From positions 1-64,000 of the forward strand of contig NZ_CP040273.1 of the NCBI RefSeq assembly GCF_013393905.1: a stretch of DNA of 64,000 bases. The letters run 5' to 3'. The position numbers and the translations under genes were made by a program. Each line of letters starts with the position of its first letter. Position 1 is the first letter of the stretch. The notes under the pieces were generated by a model. That model saw nothing but the letters and a program-made list of their open reading frames with translations, was not told the DNA's origin and ran no database searches. Of the stretch, positions 37,376 to 46,800 are shown in pieces. Source of the DNA: Nostoc sp. C052. Lineage in GTDB: Bacteria; Cyanobacteriota; Cyanobacteriia; Cyanobacteriales; Nostocaceae.

Positions 37376-37644
37376 TTCATAGTATTTATTTTGACCAAAA
37401 GCGTACTGAAAAATCAAAGAAACCCGACTTAAATAGTGTAGATTCAATATTTTGAAGGAATTGCGTTATGAAGTCTAAAAAAAATGATTAAATGAACAAG
37501 TAGAAATAAAATTTAAGCACTTCAAGATTGCTCCATAGATAAAAAAGTGAAATTGAAGTTCCTCAAGACGAAAACTATTGAAACTAAATTTTAAGAAAAA
37601 TAAAGTTCAGCAGTATTAAAAATAAAGTGTCATAATTTTTAAGT

Positions 37645-37818
37645 AAGAATTCAGCACTCAGTTGGTCGCCGAGCGCAGCCGAGGTGAGTCAGAAGTCAGA
37701 ATTTATAAAAGGTTTGATATTGCAAGTAGATTTATGAGTCAAATGAGTTTCTAATTTTTCTACTGTTCGGACTCATGAATTCTGACTCATGAATTCAGAA
37801 GGACTGAATTCTGACATT
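37645..37818. repeat. TAAGAATTCAG-type MITE-like repeat
   Basis: Begins TAAGAATTCAGCACTCAG and ends in CTGAATTCTGAC. Its centre from about 37691 is closely similar to the element at 22998-23150 (shared ATTTATAAAAGGTTTGATAT). A GC-rich insert (GGTCGCCGAGCGCAGCCGAG) sits near the left end. No clear target duplication. Confidence 0.6.
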
Positions 37819-37855
37819 TCTAAGACCTGCATTACCTCTGTGAGAAGCATAAAAT

Positions 37856-38341
37856 ATGGCAGAGATAGAACAAATAAGAGTTTCGATTAAGCGCCCGAAA
37901 GATAGTTTAGATGGAAAAGTGGTTGGCTACATAAGGTCAAATCCATTTGGTTTAGAAGCAGATTATTCGCAAGTTATAACAGCAACGCTAAAAAACCACT
38001 GGCTACCTCTTGCCTTGTTTTCTTCGGGACTGAGGGGAGAAGAATTAAGACAGATTGGCATTTGGGCAATAGGCCAGTTAGAAGCGCAAATTAGTGTAAT
38101 TCGGAGAATTTGTGGGATAGTACCAGACCCGCTAGTAGTGACCTCAAATACATCAATGCAAGCATCAGACATAGTGGCATCGGATAGTCCATCCATCTTA
38201 GGAATTATTTCCGCAGATCAGGAGATAAGCTCTACTGATGAAGACGATAACGATGACGATGAATTTCTTGACTCGCAAAACTATCAAGAGATGACCGACA
38301 TTAAGCGGATGTTTGGCTGGGATAAACAAAACGGGGGCTGA
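37856..38341 (+). CDS. ParR-like partner of the ParM-type protein (first module)
   Basis: A 161-residue acidic-tailed protein directly in front of a ParM-type actin gene, with a 2-base gap and GAGAAG at ribosome-site distance. The N-terminal part (about 1-85) is basic and could bind DNA (EQIRVSIKRPKDSLDGKVVG); the C terminus contains a run of Asp/Glu (SSTDEDDNDDDEFLDSQN) and ends MFGWDKQNGG, a plausible actin-contact tail. The size and order are those of adaptor proteins linking plasmid DNA to ParM filaments, though here the adaptor precedes the actin gene, which is less usual. Assignment by context. Confidence 0.5.
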   Translation: MAEIEQIRVSIKRPKDSLDGKVVGYIRSNPFGLEADYSQVITATLKNHWLPLALFSSGLRGEELRQIGIWAIGQLEAQISVIRRICGIVPDPLVVTSNTSMQASDIVASDSPSILGIISADQEISSTDEDDNDDDEFLDSQNYQEMTDIKRMFGWDKQNGG

Positions 38342-38343
38342 AG

Positions 38344-39573
38344 ATGAATAAAAAAAATAATTCTAAAGACTACACAAAAGTTGCGATAACTATTGATTTA
38401 GGGACAAGTTCTCAGAAGGGGATAGCACAGATTTATCCAGATGGGGTTCCAATAGTTTTAGCAATGGAACCAGAAATAGCGGATTTAGGAGTAGAGTCAA
38501 TAGAATATTTGTCAAATCAACTTGTACAAGATACGACGGTGTGGATAGGAATTGGGTCAGAATACTATGTCCTGGGAGCATTAGCCAAAAGTATGTTCGC
38601 GGGGACATCAGCTATTAGAGATTTGAAGTATCAATATGCCTTACCGAAAGTAGCAGCTATGTTATGGTTGGCAATTCGGCGGCTGGGAGTGAAAAACCCA
38701 GATATAGAGCTATATGTACATTTGCTGTTGCCAGTGGGAGAAGCGTCAGATGGGCAAACGCTCAGAGCAAAACTAGCACAGAACTTAAAAACAGGAATAA
38801 TCACGCCAACAGGGAGGTTAAAAGCGAAATTACGTAGCTTTGATGTCAGTCCAGAAGGGGCGGGTATCATGGCATATCGCAGTCGCAACGTCAACATTAA
38901 CTATTTCCAAAAGAGTATAGGAATGCTGATGTTAGGCTATCGTAATGCCAGTTTTATTTTGTCGCACAAGGGGAATGCAATAAAAGCTGAATCTACAGAT
39001 TTAGGGATGAATTGGGTGGTGCATCAGTTTGTAGAACGTACTGCTGTAGGTTTATCAAAAGATGACTTACGCCTAATTTCAGCCTTAGCCGAAACCACGA
39101 ATAACAATTTTGATGCACTGCGGTTTTTATCACGCAAAACCAGAATCGAAGAAATCAATGCTGACGTAGAGTTGTTTTGTCGGATTTTACCGATAGTTCG
39201 CAAAGAGTACTGCCGTGCTTTATGGCGCTGGTTGAGAAATATTGCTCTTATGGATGAAATTTTAGTTTGTGGTGGGACAGCATCCTTTGTACGCCAAGAG
39301 CTAACCGAACATTTTGATAGTGAAGGCATTCCCATTTGTTGGAATGGCGGAATGGAACTACCTAAATATTTAGACACAATGGGATTAGGTGATAGGATAG
39401 CCGATGCTTGGGCATCCCATATTAGCCATATCAAGTTTTTGGATCATGAATTGAGCTATGACCGCCAAGACAAACCCCTAGTTCCTGATTATTATGTTCA
39501 ACCATTCAAGAGTTTTAAACCAGACACGGAGATTTGGCAAAGAAACGGTTATATCACTACAAGCCAAAAATAG
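38344..39573 (+). CDS. ParM/StbA-type plasmid segregation actin (first module)
   Basis: A 409-residue actin-like ATPase that would polymerise to push plasmid copies apart. Phosphate-1 motif is AITIDLGTSSQKGIA (about 16-30), with typical central strands ELYVHLLLPVGEA, a region RNASFILSHKGNAI near the phosphate-2 position, and adenosine-type ILVCGGTASFVRQ at the C-terminal side. The protein is longer than R1 ParM (about 320). It is coupled to the ParR-like gene in front. A second, unrelated ParM-type pair lies at 62585-63849. Confidence 0.75.
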   Translation: MNKKNNSKDYTKVAITIDLGTSSQKGIAQIYPDGVPIVLAMEPEIADLGVESIEYLSNQLVQDTTVWIGIGSEYYVLGALAKSMFAGTSAIRDLKYQYALPKVAAMLWLAIRRLGVKNPDIELYVHLLLPVGEASDGQTLRAKLAQNLKTGIITPTGRLKAKLRSFDVSPEGAGIMAYRSRNVNINYFQKSIGMLMLGYRNASFILSHKGNAIKAESTDLGMNWVVHQFVERTAVGLSKDDLRLISALAETTNNNFDALRFLSRKTRIEEINADVELFCRILPIVRKEYCRALWRWLRNIALMDEILVCGGTASFVRQELTEHFDSEGIPICWNGGMELPKYLDTMGLGDRIADAWASHISHIKFLDHELSYDRQDKPLVPDYYVQPFKSFKPDTEIWQRNGYITTSQK

Positions 39574-39647
39574 GGTGTTGGGGGTAGGGTGTTGGGATTT
39601 AGATTAGTTTGCATTTGTACGACAACTGTTGCGACTAATGCTGTCTG

Positions 39648-39674
39648 ATGTTAGACAGACATTCTGTCTAACAT
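39648..39674. promoter_or_regulatory. 12-bp palindromic inverted repeat after parM
   Basis: ATGTTAGACAGA (39648-39659) and TCTGTCTAACAT (39663-39674) with a 3-base spacer. No T-tract follows, so it looks more like a protein-binding palindrome than an intrinsic terminator. A second weaker stem (CAAAGCCA / TGGCTTTG) lies just downstream. Confidence 0.5.
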
Positions 39675-39873
39675 TGCCAAAGCCAGTAAACGTAAGGGTT
39701 TGGCTTTGAATGGTGTTTCCTCCCGCAGGCGATCGCACTGAATCCGGGGGGAGCATCGCCCTAGCAACTCGACCCCTCTCAATGTATTTTCAAAGTTGTG
39801 GATGATTTACTCAGTTAATTGCTGTATTATCTACCCAGTGAGACAAAAATTAGAAAATTCGCTCTCCCAAGTT

Positions 39874-42126
39874 ATGGAGATTCGACATTTATATCTGCTC
39901 GTCCACCAAAATCATGTCACCAAACACTATGTTCATCGTGCCTGTTTTGCTGATAACAACCACTATGTAATTGGCAGCGAAAAATCATGTCACTTACTAA
40001 TAAAGGATATGAGTGTTAGTAGCACTCATGCGATTATCATCAAAAAAGACGAGCAATACTACTTGGCAGATTTAGATAGTGTTGAGGGAACAAAAATAGG
40101 AGGAATAAAGCTAGAGCCAAGGCAGGGTTATCTTTTGTCAGACGGTCGTTTAATCCAAATTGGTCAGGTCATTATTGAGGTAGAGATTCAGTCGGAAATT
40201 AAAGCGAAAAAGTTTGTTTCAGAGCCACCAACAGTTACGGCAACATTTAAGCCAATTCAAACACCAAATCATATATATAGAGAAACTAGGCAAAGAGCAG
40301 GACTTAGGCTAGATGCCATCGACTTGCGAAAAAATAGCCACCCCATACTCGCCTCGACAACGTTACTTAATGAAATCTCGCTGTCGTTCTTGCCCAACGA
40401 GTTCATTGTGATTGCTGGGGTGAGTGGTGGCGGGAAGTCAACTTTGATGGATGCACTTAACGGACAACGACCCGCCAGGGGGAAAGTGTTAGTTGATGGG
40501 GTTGACCTGTACAAGAACTATCACGCATTTAAGAACCTCATTGGTTATGTTCCCCAGGATGATATAGTCCATCTTGACTTGACTGTTTGGGAAGCGTTTA
40601 TCTTTGCTGCCCAGTTGCGAATCCCCTTTTTTTCTAAAAGCGAACAGGAGCAGTTTGTTGAAGGAATGCTACAACATCTGCACCTATGGGAGCGAAAGAA
40701 TATCCCTATCAAGCAACTCAGTGGAGGTCAACGCAAACGAGTTTCTATTGGCGTGGAACTTATCAGCACCCCCAGTTTGTTTTTTCTAGATGAGGCGACA
40801 TCCGGGCTAGACCCAGGAACAGAATTACAAATCATGTCGATGCTGCGTTCTTTATCTAATGCAGGTAGTACCGTAGTTTTAATTACCCATGCTACTAAGA
40901 ATGTAGCGATCGCAGATCAAGTAGTTTTCCTGGCTAAAGGTGGACGACTGGCATACGTAGGGCCGCCCAAGTTGGCATTAGACTATTTCCAAGTACAAGA
41001 TTTTGATGCAATCTATCATAAAGTAGAGCATCAACTCTCCCCGCAGCAATGGGAAGAACGCTTCAAGTCTTCAGGTTATTACAAGAAATTTATTAGCGAA
41101 CGCTTGCTATCATTACCACAACAGAACCAAGCACCCGCGCCAGTTAAGCGCAATTTGAGACAGCAGCTTGTGGTGTTGTGCCAACGCAATCTGTCGATTC
41201 TGCTCAAAAATAAGTTGAGCTTGGCATTGATGCTGCTGGGAGCGCCGATTCTGGGTTCACTCAATTTTGTGTTGTGGAAACCCGACTTGTTCAGTACCAA
41301 AACAGGGAATGCAGGGCAAGCTATTTCCACCCTGTTCGTTGTAGTGGTGATGGCGATTATGTCGGGTTCACTGGCCACAATGCCGGAAATAGCTAAAGAA
41401 AGACCAATTTACAGAAGAGAAAGAAGCGTTGGCTTGGGACTGGCCCCCTATCTTATATCTAAGTTGGTCGTAGCATTTGTACTAGCTATGTACCAATCGG
41501 CAGTATTACTATACCTGATGTTAGCAGCCGTTGAGATTCCTGGTGCTGATACTAATACAGGAGCAATGTACTTTACCCTGTTTTTAGCCTCGTTTGGCAG
41601 CATGGTTTTGGGTTTGATTGTCAGTGCGATCGCTCCCAATCCTAGCGTTGCTCCCTTAATGATACTCATCGTGTTAGTATTCCAAATCGTCTTCGGTGGG
41701 GGGATACAACCAACAGAAAACTTAAATACTAATCCTAATGCTAAGGCGGTTAGCGAATTAATGCTATCAAAATACTCATTTGAAAATTTAGTATCACTTT
41801 CAAGAATGGGTGCAGATGTGACTGATGATTTTTGTTGGCAGAAGGGAGAAAGCCGAAGAAAAAAACTTCCCGCCCTGTTGATCGCTCAATGTAACTGCTA
41901 TAACAAAAACGTTTTTACTAAGTGCGATTTTCCGGGTTTGGGAAAAGTCAAAAGAACTTCGTCACTGAATAATGATTTGTTAAAGGCTAATCTGCTAATT
42001 CAAAGTATTCTGGATGGATATGAGAGTGTATTATATCAAGATGTATCTCGAAATAATTGGAATTTAATTTATTTAATTGGTGGGATGATCTGGATATTAT
42101 TCATGATTATGTTATTGAAGGGTTAG
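39874..42126 (+). CDS. FHA-domain ABC transporter (ABCG-like half transporter)
   Basis: A 750-residue protein from the chosen start. The N-terminal FHA domain (about 1-110; YVIGSEKSCHLLI, SSTHAIII) would bind phosphothreonine proteins. It is followed by an ABC ATPase with Walker A GVSGGGKS, signature LSGGQRKRVSIGVEL and Walker B LFFLDEATSG, and then an ABC2-type membrane domain of about six helices, with a Cys-containing extracellular-like loop before the last helix. Domain order is that of ABCG/White transporters. The frame could also start at 39796 or 39802; 39874 places the FHA domain at the N terminus. Substrate unknown. Confidence 0.82.
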   Translation: MEIRHLYLLVHQNHVTKHYVHRACFADNNHYVIGSEKSCHLLIKDMSVSSTHAIIIKKDEQYYLADLDSVEGTKIGGIKLEPRQGYLLSDGRLIQIGQVIIEVEIQSEIKAKKFVSEPPTVTATFKPIQTPNHIYRETRQRAGLRLDAIDLRKNSHPILASTTLLNEISLSFLPNEFIVIAGVSGGGKSTLMDALNGQRPARGKVLVDGVDLYKNYHAFKNLIGYVPQDDIVHLDLTVWEAFIFAAQLRIPFFSKSEQEQFVEGMLQHLHLWERKNIPIKQLSGGQRKRVSIGVELISTPSLFFLDEATSGLDPGTELQIMSMLRSLSNAGSTVVLITHATKNVAIADQVVFLAKGGRLAYVGPPKLALDYFQVQDFDAIYHKVEHQLSPQQWEERFKSSGYYKKFISERLLSLPQQNQAPAPVKRNLRQQLVVLCQRNLSILLKNKLSLALMLLGAPILGSLNFVLWKPDLFSTKTGNAGQAISTLFVVVVMAIMSGSLATMPEIAKERPIYRRERSVGLGLAPYLISKLVVAFVLAMYQSAVLLYLMLAAVEIPGADTNTGAMYFTLFLASFGSMVLGLIVSAIAPNPSVAPLMILIVLVFQIVFGGGIQPTENLNTNPNAKAVSELMLSKYSFENLVSLSRMGADVTDDFCWQKGESRRKKLPALLIAQCNCYNKNVFTKCDFPGLGKVKRTSSLNNDLLKANLLIQSILDGYESVLYQDVSRNNWNLIYLIGGMIWILFMIMLLKG

Positions 42127-42142
42127 CAGTAAAAGTTTCTAG

Positions 42143-42583
42143 ATGATTCCAGAAGAGTTGGTGTATTTTGACATGGCTGAAACAACACATTTGCAGATAC
42201 AAGAATTATCACGATTTGCCCAAGAGCAAGACTTCAATCAGCAATATAGACAGTATTTCGGGGATGTCTGGGACGAAGTTGGAGTTAGAGATATCTCCAA
42301 AATGACCATCCAAGATGCCGAGCAAACCTTGAAGGTACTAGCTGATAGTGAAGCATCTCCCCAATTTATAAAAAGCTTATTGGCACAAGCAGCAATTGAT
42401 GGTGCTACACCGCAGGTTTTGGAGTATTTCTTGAGTAGTGACATTGACTCAGATGGGCGGACTCTGGCTCAGGAGATTTTTCAGGATGGGACGAACCCGT
42501 TGCAGCCAGATACACCCCAAGCACCACCCAATGCACAGGTTTTATCTCCATCTCCAACTGAAGATTTGGACTGGGAAATATAG
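42143..42583 (+). CDS. Hypothetical protein with a calcium-binding-type motif
   Basis: A 146-residue protein just downstream of the ABC transporter. Near its C terminus is DIDSDGRTLAQEIFQDGTNP, matching the calcium-loop pattern DxDxDG..xxxE..GT.P of thrombospondin type-3 or dockerin-like repeats. The remainder is helical. No signal peptide. Starting at 42143 or at the ATG at 42173 cannot be decided. Probably co-transcribed with the transporter and could be a regulatory partner; that is inference. Confidence 0.5.
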   Translation: MIPEELVYFDMAETTHLQIQELSRFAQEQDFNQQYRQYFGDVWDEVGVRDISKMTIQDAEQTLKVLADSEASPQFIKSLLAQAAIDGATPQVLEYFLSSDIDSDGRTLAQEIFQDGTNPLQPDTPQAPPNAQVLSPSPTEDLDWEI

Positions 42584-42780
42584 CATATATTCTCAAACTT
42601 TACTAGCAACCTGAGCTTTGATTTTTTCAGTACTCAAGTTGCTAGTTCTTTTTTGAAAGCATATTTAAACTTCTTAAGTTAGATACGAGTTCCATTTTTC
42701 AAAAAGCACACTAGGGTGTAATTGAATTATCGATTACACCTGTTCCCTCAACTAATTTCTAAACCAAGTGAGGCCATAGT

Positions 42781-43155
42781 ATGACTATATTAGGTATTAA
42801 TAGACCTTTAGATACAACCCAGGCAAAACTGTGGGATGAGCGCGATTTGTCTACAAGCGATCGCCGCCGGGAGCATCTAGAAATTCTCCTGTGCCAGAAA
42901 GTACAGATAGGTGAAGACCCTACCTTGTGTGAGAAAGTATTAGATTATCTATATTTGTCGGCATTTCAACAAAATATCAATCGCATTACTGTCCAAAAGG
43001 AAAAAGAAAGGTCAGTATTTGCCTCCCTACAGCAAGTGATTATTACGTCTTTTGCTATTTTAGGGATGTTTGCGTTCCTTGCCGCCGCTTCTAACAAGTC
43101 AGTTGTGCGATCGCCTGGGGTAATCCCTCCAGCTATAGAACGGCAAGCCAATTGA
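42781..43155 (+). CDS. Small single-helix membrane protein
   Basis: A 124-residue protein with a helical, charged N-terminal part and one membrane segment (about residues 84-101, VIITSFAILGMFAFLAAAS). GAGG lies at a good distance upstream. No family recognised. The intergenic region before it (42584-42780) contains TCGATTACACC-type short repeats but no gene. It may be expressed independently. Confidence 0.5.
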   Translation: MTILGINRPLDTTQAKLWDERDLSTSDRRREHLEILLCQKVQIGEDPTLCEKVLDYLYLSAFQQNINRITVQKEKERSVFASLQQVIITSFAILGMFAFLAAASNKSVVRSPGVIPPAIERQAN

Positions 43156-43231
43156 CAAGGCATGAGCATAAAAAGCTGAAAGTAGCACGATGACAAAACT
43201 TTCAGCTTTCCAAAAATCTTAAACATCTAGC

Positions 43232-43765
43232 TTAAAACCAGGAAGTATCTTTATCGAACGGAAGTGTACTGGGTTCTTCGTTGTTCCTTAAGTCTACCTC
43301 CATCTGCTTTATGCGTTGTGTATATGTTCGGCTTGAAGCACGTAGTCTATTCATTTCTTGCTCACCAAAATTAATCCCCATTTCTGCTTTCCGAGCCGAC
43401 ACTCGATTATAGTTTTCTACATCCAGTATCTTGCGCCGTTCCATTTCTCCTAGCCATTGGGAGCTAATACCTTTTTTTAGTTCAGATTCGATATATTCTG
43501 GCTTGAGAGTACCATCACTGTTGAACTGCTGCTGCTCTGTAGGGGTGAAGAAATCGTAGGCAGTATAAACAGGCCAAGGCTCTGGATCTGTTTCGTCTAG
43601 TCGTTTCCATTCATCGTAGTTATTTTTAAGTCGAAGGGCATAACTATTGATTGCTGCGTCATTCATACCTTCAGATAACATTTGTTGTCTAGCTTCATTC
43701 TTTAAAGTTCCGTCTGCGTTAAATTCTTTCCCATGCATATTTAACCAGCGTTTAATTCTTGACAT
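43232..43765 (-). CDS. Hypothetical protein with internal duplication
   Basis: A 177-residue soluble protein of unknown function. Two similar segments, EFNADGTLKNEARQQMLSEG (about 14-33) and QFNSDGTLKPEYIESELKKG (about 80-99), show an internal duplication. Both carry a DGTL loop followed by a helix. AGGAG lies 7 bases before the start. It is divergently transcribed from the polymerase-like gene at 43804, with only 38 bases between the starts, so its expression is likely coordinated with it. Confidence 0.6.
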   Translation of the reverse strand: MSRIKRWLNMHGKEFNADGTLKNEARQQMLSEGMNDAAINSYALRLKNNYDEWKRLDETDPEPWPVYTAYDFFTPTEQQQFNSDGTLKPEYIESELKKGISSQWLGEMERRKILDVENYNRVSARKAEMGINFGEQEMNRLRASSRTYTQRIKQMEVDLRNNEEPSTLPFDKDTSWF

Positions 43766-43803
43766 ATTGGACTCCTAAAAATTTTCAATGATTAAAAAAG
43801 ATT
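43766..43803. promoter_or_regulatory. Short divergent spacer before the polymerase-like gene
   Basis: Only 38 bases separate the two divergent start codons. That is too short for two separate full promoters, so the promoters must overlap coding sequence or each other. The + side has no recognisable ribosome site (GATTAAAAAAGATTATG). Confidence 0.4.
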
Positions 43804-46800
43804 ATGTCTTTGGAATTTCAACACTTTGACCCCAGACTAAATCAATGGATTCACACTGATGGAGATAATCAGAATACCCAATCAATTTTAACTGAAAAGT
43901 TAGATAATACTCTATTAGAATTTTACTTTCCAGATCAACAGTTTTCTTTCGGACATATAGATGAATATAGTACGCCAGAAGATTTAAGAAATCACCCAAA
44001 TGGGCATACGCTGTTATTATCTTCTAAAACCCGATTATTGTACGGGTCGCCAGAATGCTTGAAAGTAATTGAAAAGTTATGCCCTGATAGAAAAGATAGA
44101 GGTGCTTACGGTTCAATCTTTCTAGGGGGGTGTAAAAATTCGATACATGAAGAACTAAACATTTTGATTGTAGATGACTCTACTGAAGCACAAGGTGAAA
44201 ATGGAGGAATTATTAACAAAGAAAATGTTTTTAAATTGGTAGGTGACTGCTACGGTCAAATCTCTACCCAGCTATATGATAAATTAACTAAAAGTGAAGA
44301 ACAGCAGGATAAAAGTTATCGCGTAATTCAGCATCGATTTGGGTGGACAGAAACTGATGGAGAAGATACTAAATATCGATTTGGTAAAGGGACATTAAGA
44401 CCTTGCAGTTTTGATAAAATAAAATATGCTGACACGAATGATGAACCCAAAATTGACTTAATTCTTCCCCTATCTAGCTTCAAAGGTACAGACAAAGATC
44501 ATCCCAATAAACCGACTAAACCCCAAATTCAACCGGGATTATACAAACAAAAAATTTGGTTAGGCGAAAAGTCCCAATCAGAGCGAGGTAAAACTGCCAT
44601 ATCTCAATTATTAGCATCATTTCCTCAAGGTATTAAGGATTTTGCAGAAGAGCTAGAGGTACTAGCCCAAAAGCTAGCAGAAGCTCAAAATGACCCTAGA
44701 ATTGTTGCACAACTGTACTGTGAAAACTACGAAAAGCGAAAAGAATTTTCAGAAGAGCAAAAAAAATCTTTAGAGCAAGAAATTATTGAATCAGTTAAGG
44801 CTGATACTTTAGGTAAACAAGTAGAGAATAATTCTGGTGAAGACTTAGAGCTAAACGATGAATCAGATGAATCTCAGAAAGATGATATGTTCATGTACAA
44901 ACTCATCAAAGCTGATTTACTTGGCCATCAACAATTACTAGAAACTGAAAAAGTAAAACAAGAGCTAAGTCGATTTGTGCAAGGTCAGTGGCGTGATATT
45001 GCGATTGGCAAGACATTAACTTTTGACCGAGGAATGATTATCCCTTCCAAAGAACTCAAGAATGGCGAAATTTGCGTGACTTGGATAGATGAAAATGAAA
45101 AAGTATTAAATTTCCGTTCTCCCTTTCTTAATTCTAACGGTCTGTGTGTTTCTAATAACAAATATGTTGAAGACCGCCTAGCTCCAGATGGTACAGACTT
45201 ACAAGGAATAATTGTAGTCAGTGATGAAGATCACAAACGCATACTTGCTCGGATTGAAGCGTTAGAAGCCCAAGGTATTCAACACAACGAAGTTAATCCC
45301 CTCGAAACCGAATCAGAACGCCAAGCACGAGACTACGATGGCGACTGCATTGGTGTAGCAAAAGCCAGCTTATATCCCAATTTAACAGCAGAGGCAGAGC
45401 GAAGAAATCTTCCCCAAAACGCCTATTCGCCCACGGTTAAGCTCAAAAAACAATCATTTTATGATTCCACCGATGGAAGCCAGCCCCCATTTGAAAAAAT
45501 CGCTATCCACATGAGCGATAGCATCAGCGTGGGCATAATCAACAATCAAGTAACGGCACTGGAGGCATTAGAATCAGAAATTGAGGTACTAAAGAGTTAC
45601 GGTACTTTTGAGCAGAAATCAAATTATCTAGACCAAGTTTCTAACCATTACGAAACCCTGTTTGAGCAAGAACGCCAGAAAGATCCAAAGTTAATTCGAG
45701 AAGAATACAAGCCTTATATGCAAGGGGTTGCTGAAATTGCTCATTCTCAAAGAACTCCCGAAATGATCCAGAAAGCAATGGACATTAACCGCCTGATGTA
45801 CCGGGAAATGATTGAAGAAGGATGTTATCAAAACCAAATAGCGGTTGATTTATTCAAAAGTGCTAAAAAACCTGAGATGGATAAAATCCGGGAGAACAGC
45901 CGCTACTTGTATCGTGATGTTAATTATATTAAAGATAAAAAGTCGCGTTCAGTTTATTTAAACACGGGGATAACACCAAAGGGCTACTCACCAGTAGAAT
46001 TATTGATTAGCCAAACCAATAAATATTTCCAAGAATCACAGTTAGAATCGCGTCCCATCGTCCAGTTTAAAGACTTATTCAAAGGAGTAGAATTTACACC
46101 ACAGCAGAAATTTGCAGCGATCGCCGCCAAGTACGAGTTTGATCTGAAATTCAACGCTGCGGTTCGTGCCTCAAGGCGGCGAGAAACAGAGTCTGGCCCT
46201 AGCGCAGTTGTTCAAACGGATTCAGGAACGCAACTCGAAATTACCAATCTCACCCGTGAGGGGCATCCCTTAATCTGGAAAGCCCAGACACTTAATATTC
46301 GCCTAGATGAGATTAAATTCACAAACAGTGAACGCCCCCATAAATTATTAGCAGTTGCACAAATAGATGGCGAGGTTGGGTCAGATGGAAAACCCGCTTA
46401 CCGCAACCTGGGGACAGTTAGCCAACAATCGGTGACTGATCACAACCTCAAGGCGGGGATGACTATACAAGGAGCTAAACTCCTAGAACTAAAACCAGAA
46501 CTTACTAGAACCCAAACTAAACTACTCTTTGCCTTGGCAAATGATGCAGCTGAAGCATTTTATGCGAAAATCCCAGAGTCAGAAAAACTTGCATCTGCCG
46601 CCGCCGCTTGGAACATCTGTGCATCTCGCCAGGATGAACTCGAAGTTGCAAGAAAAGAAAACGCAAACCCCCAAGCGATCGCTAAAAAAGTCTCTAATTT
46701 TGCCTTCGCTGCTTTCCCGAATGAGATTATCTCTCGCTTAGATAAATTGCAATTTACCGAACCGAAATTAGTCACACTGAATAATGAAGCGAATCAATTT

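Noticed and set aside
37063..37398. 111-codon minus-strand frame upstream of mobV
   Set aside because: Most of it consists of two copies of a 52-bp DNA repeat; no protein family character beyond a hydrophobic tail.
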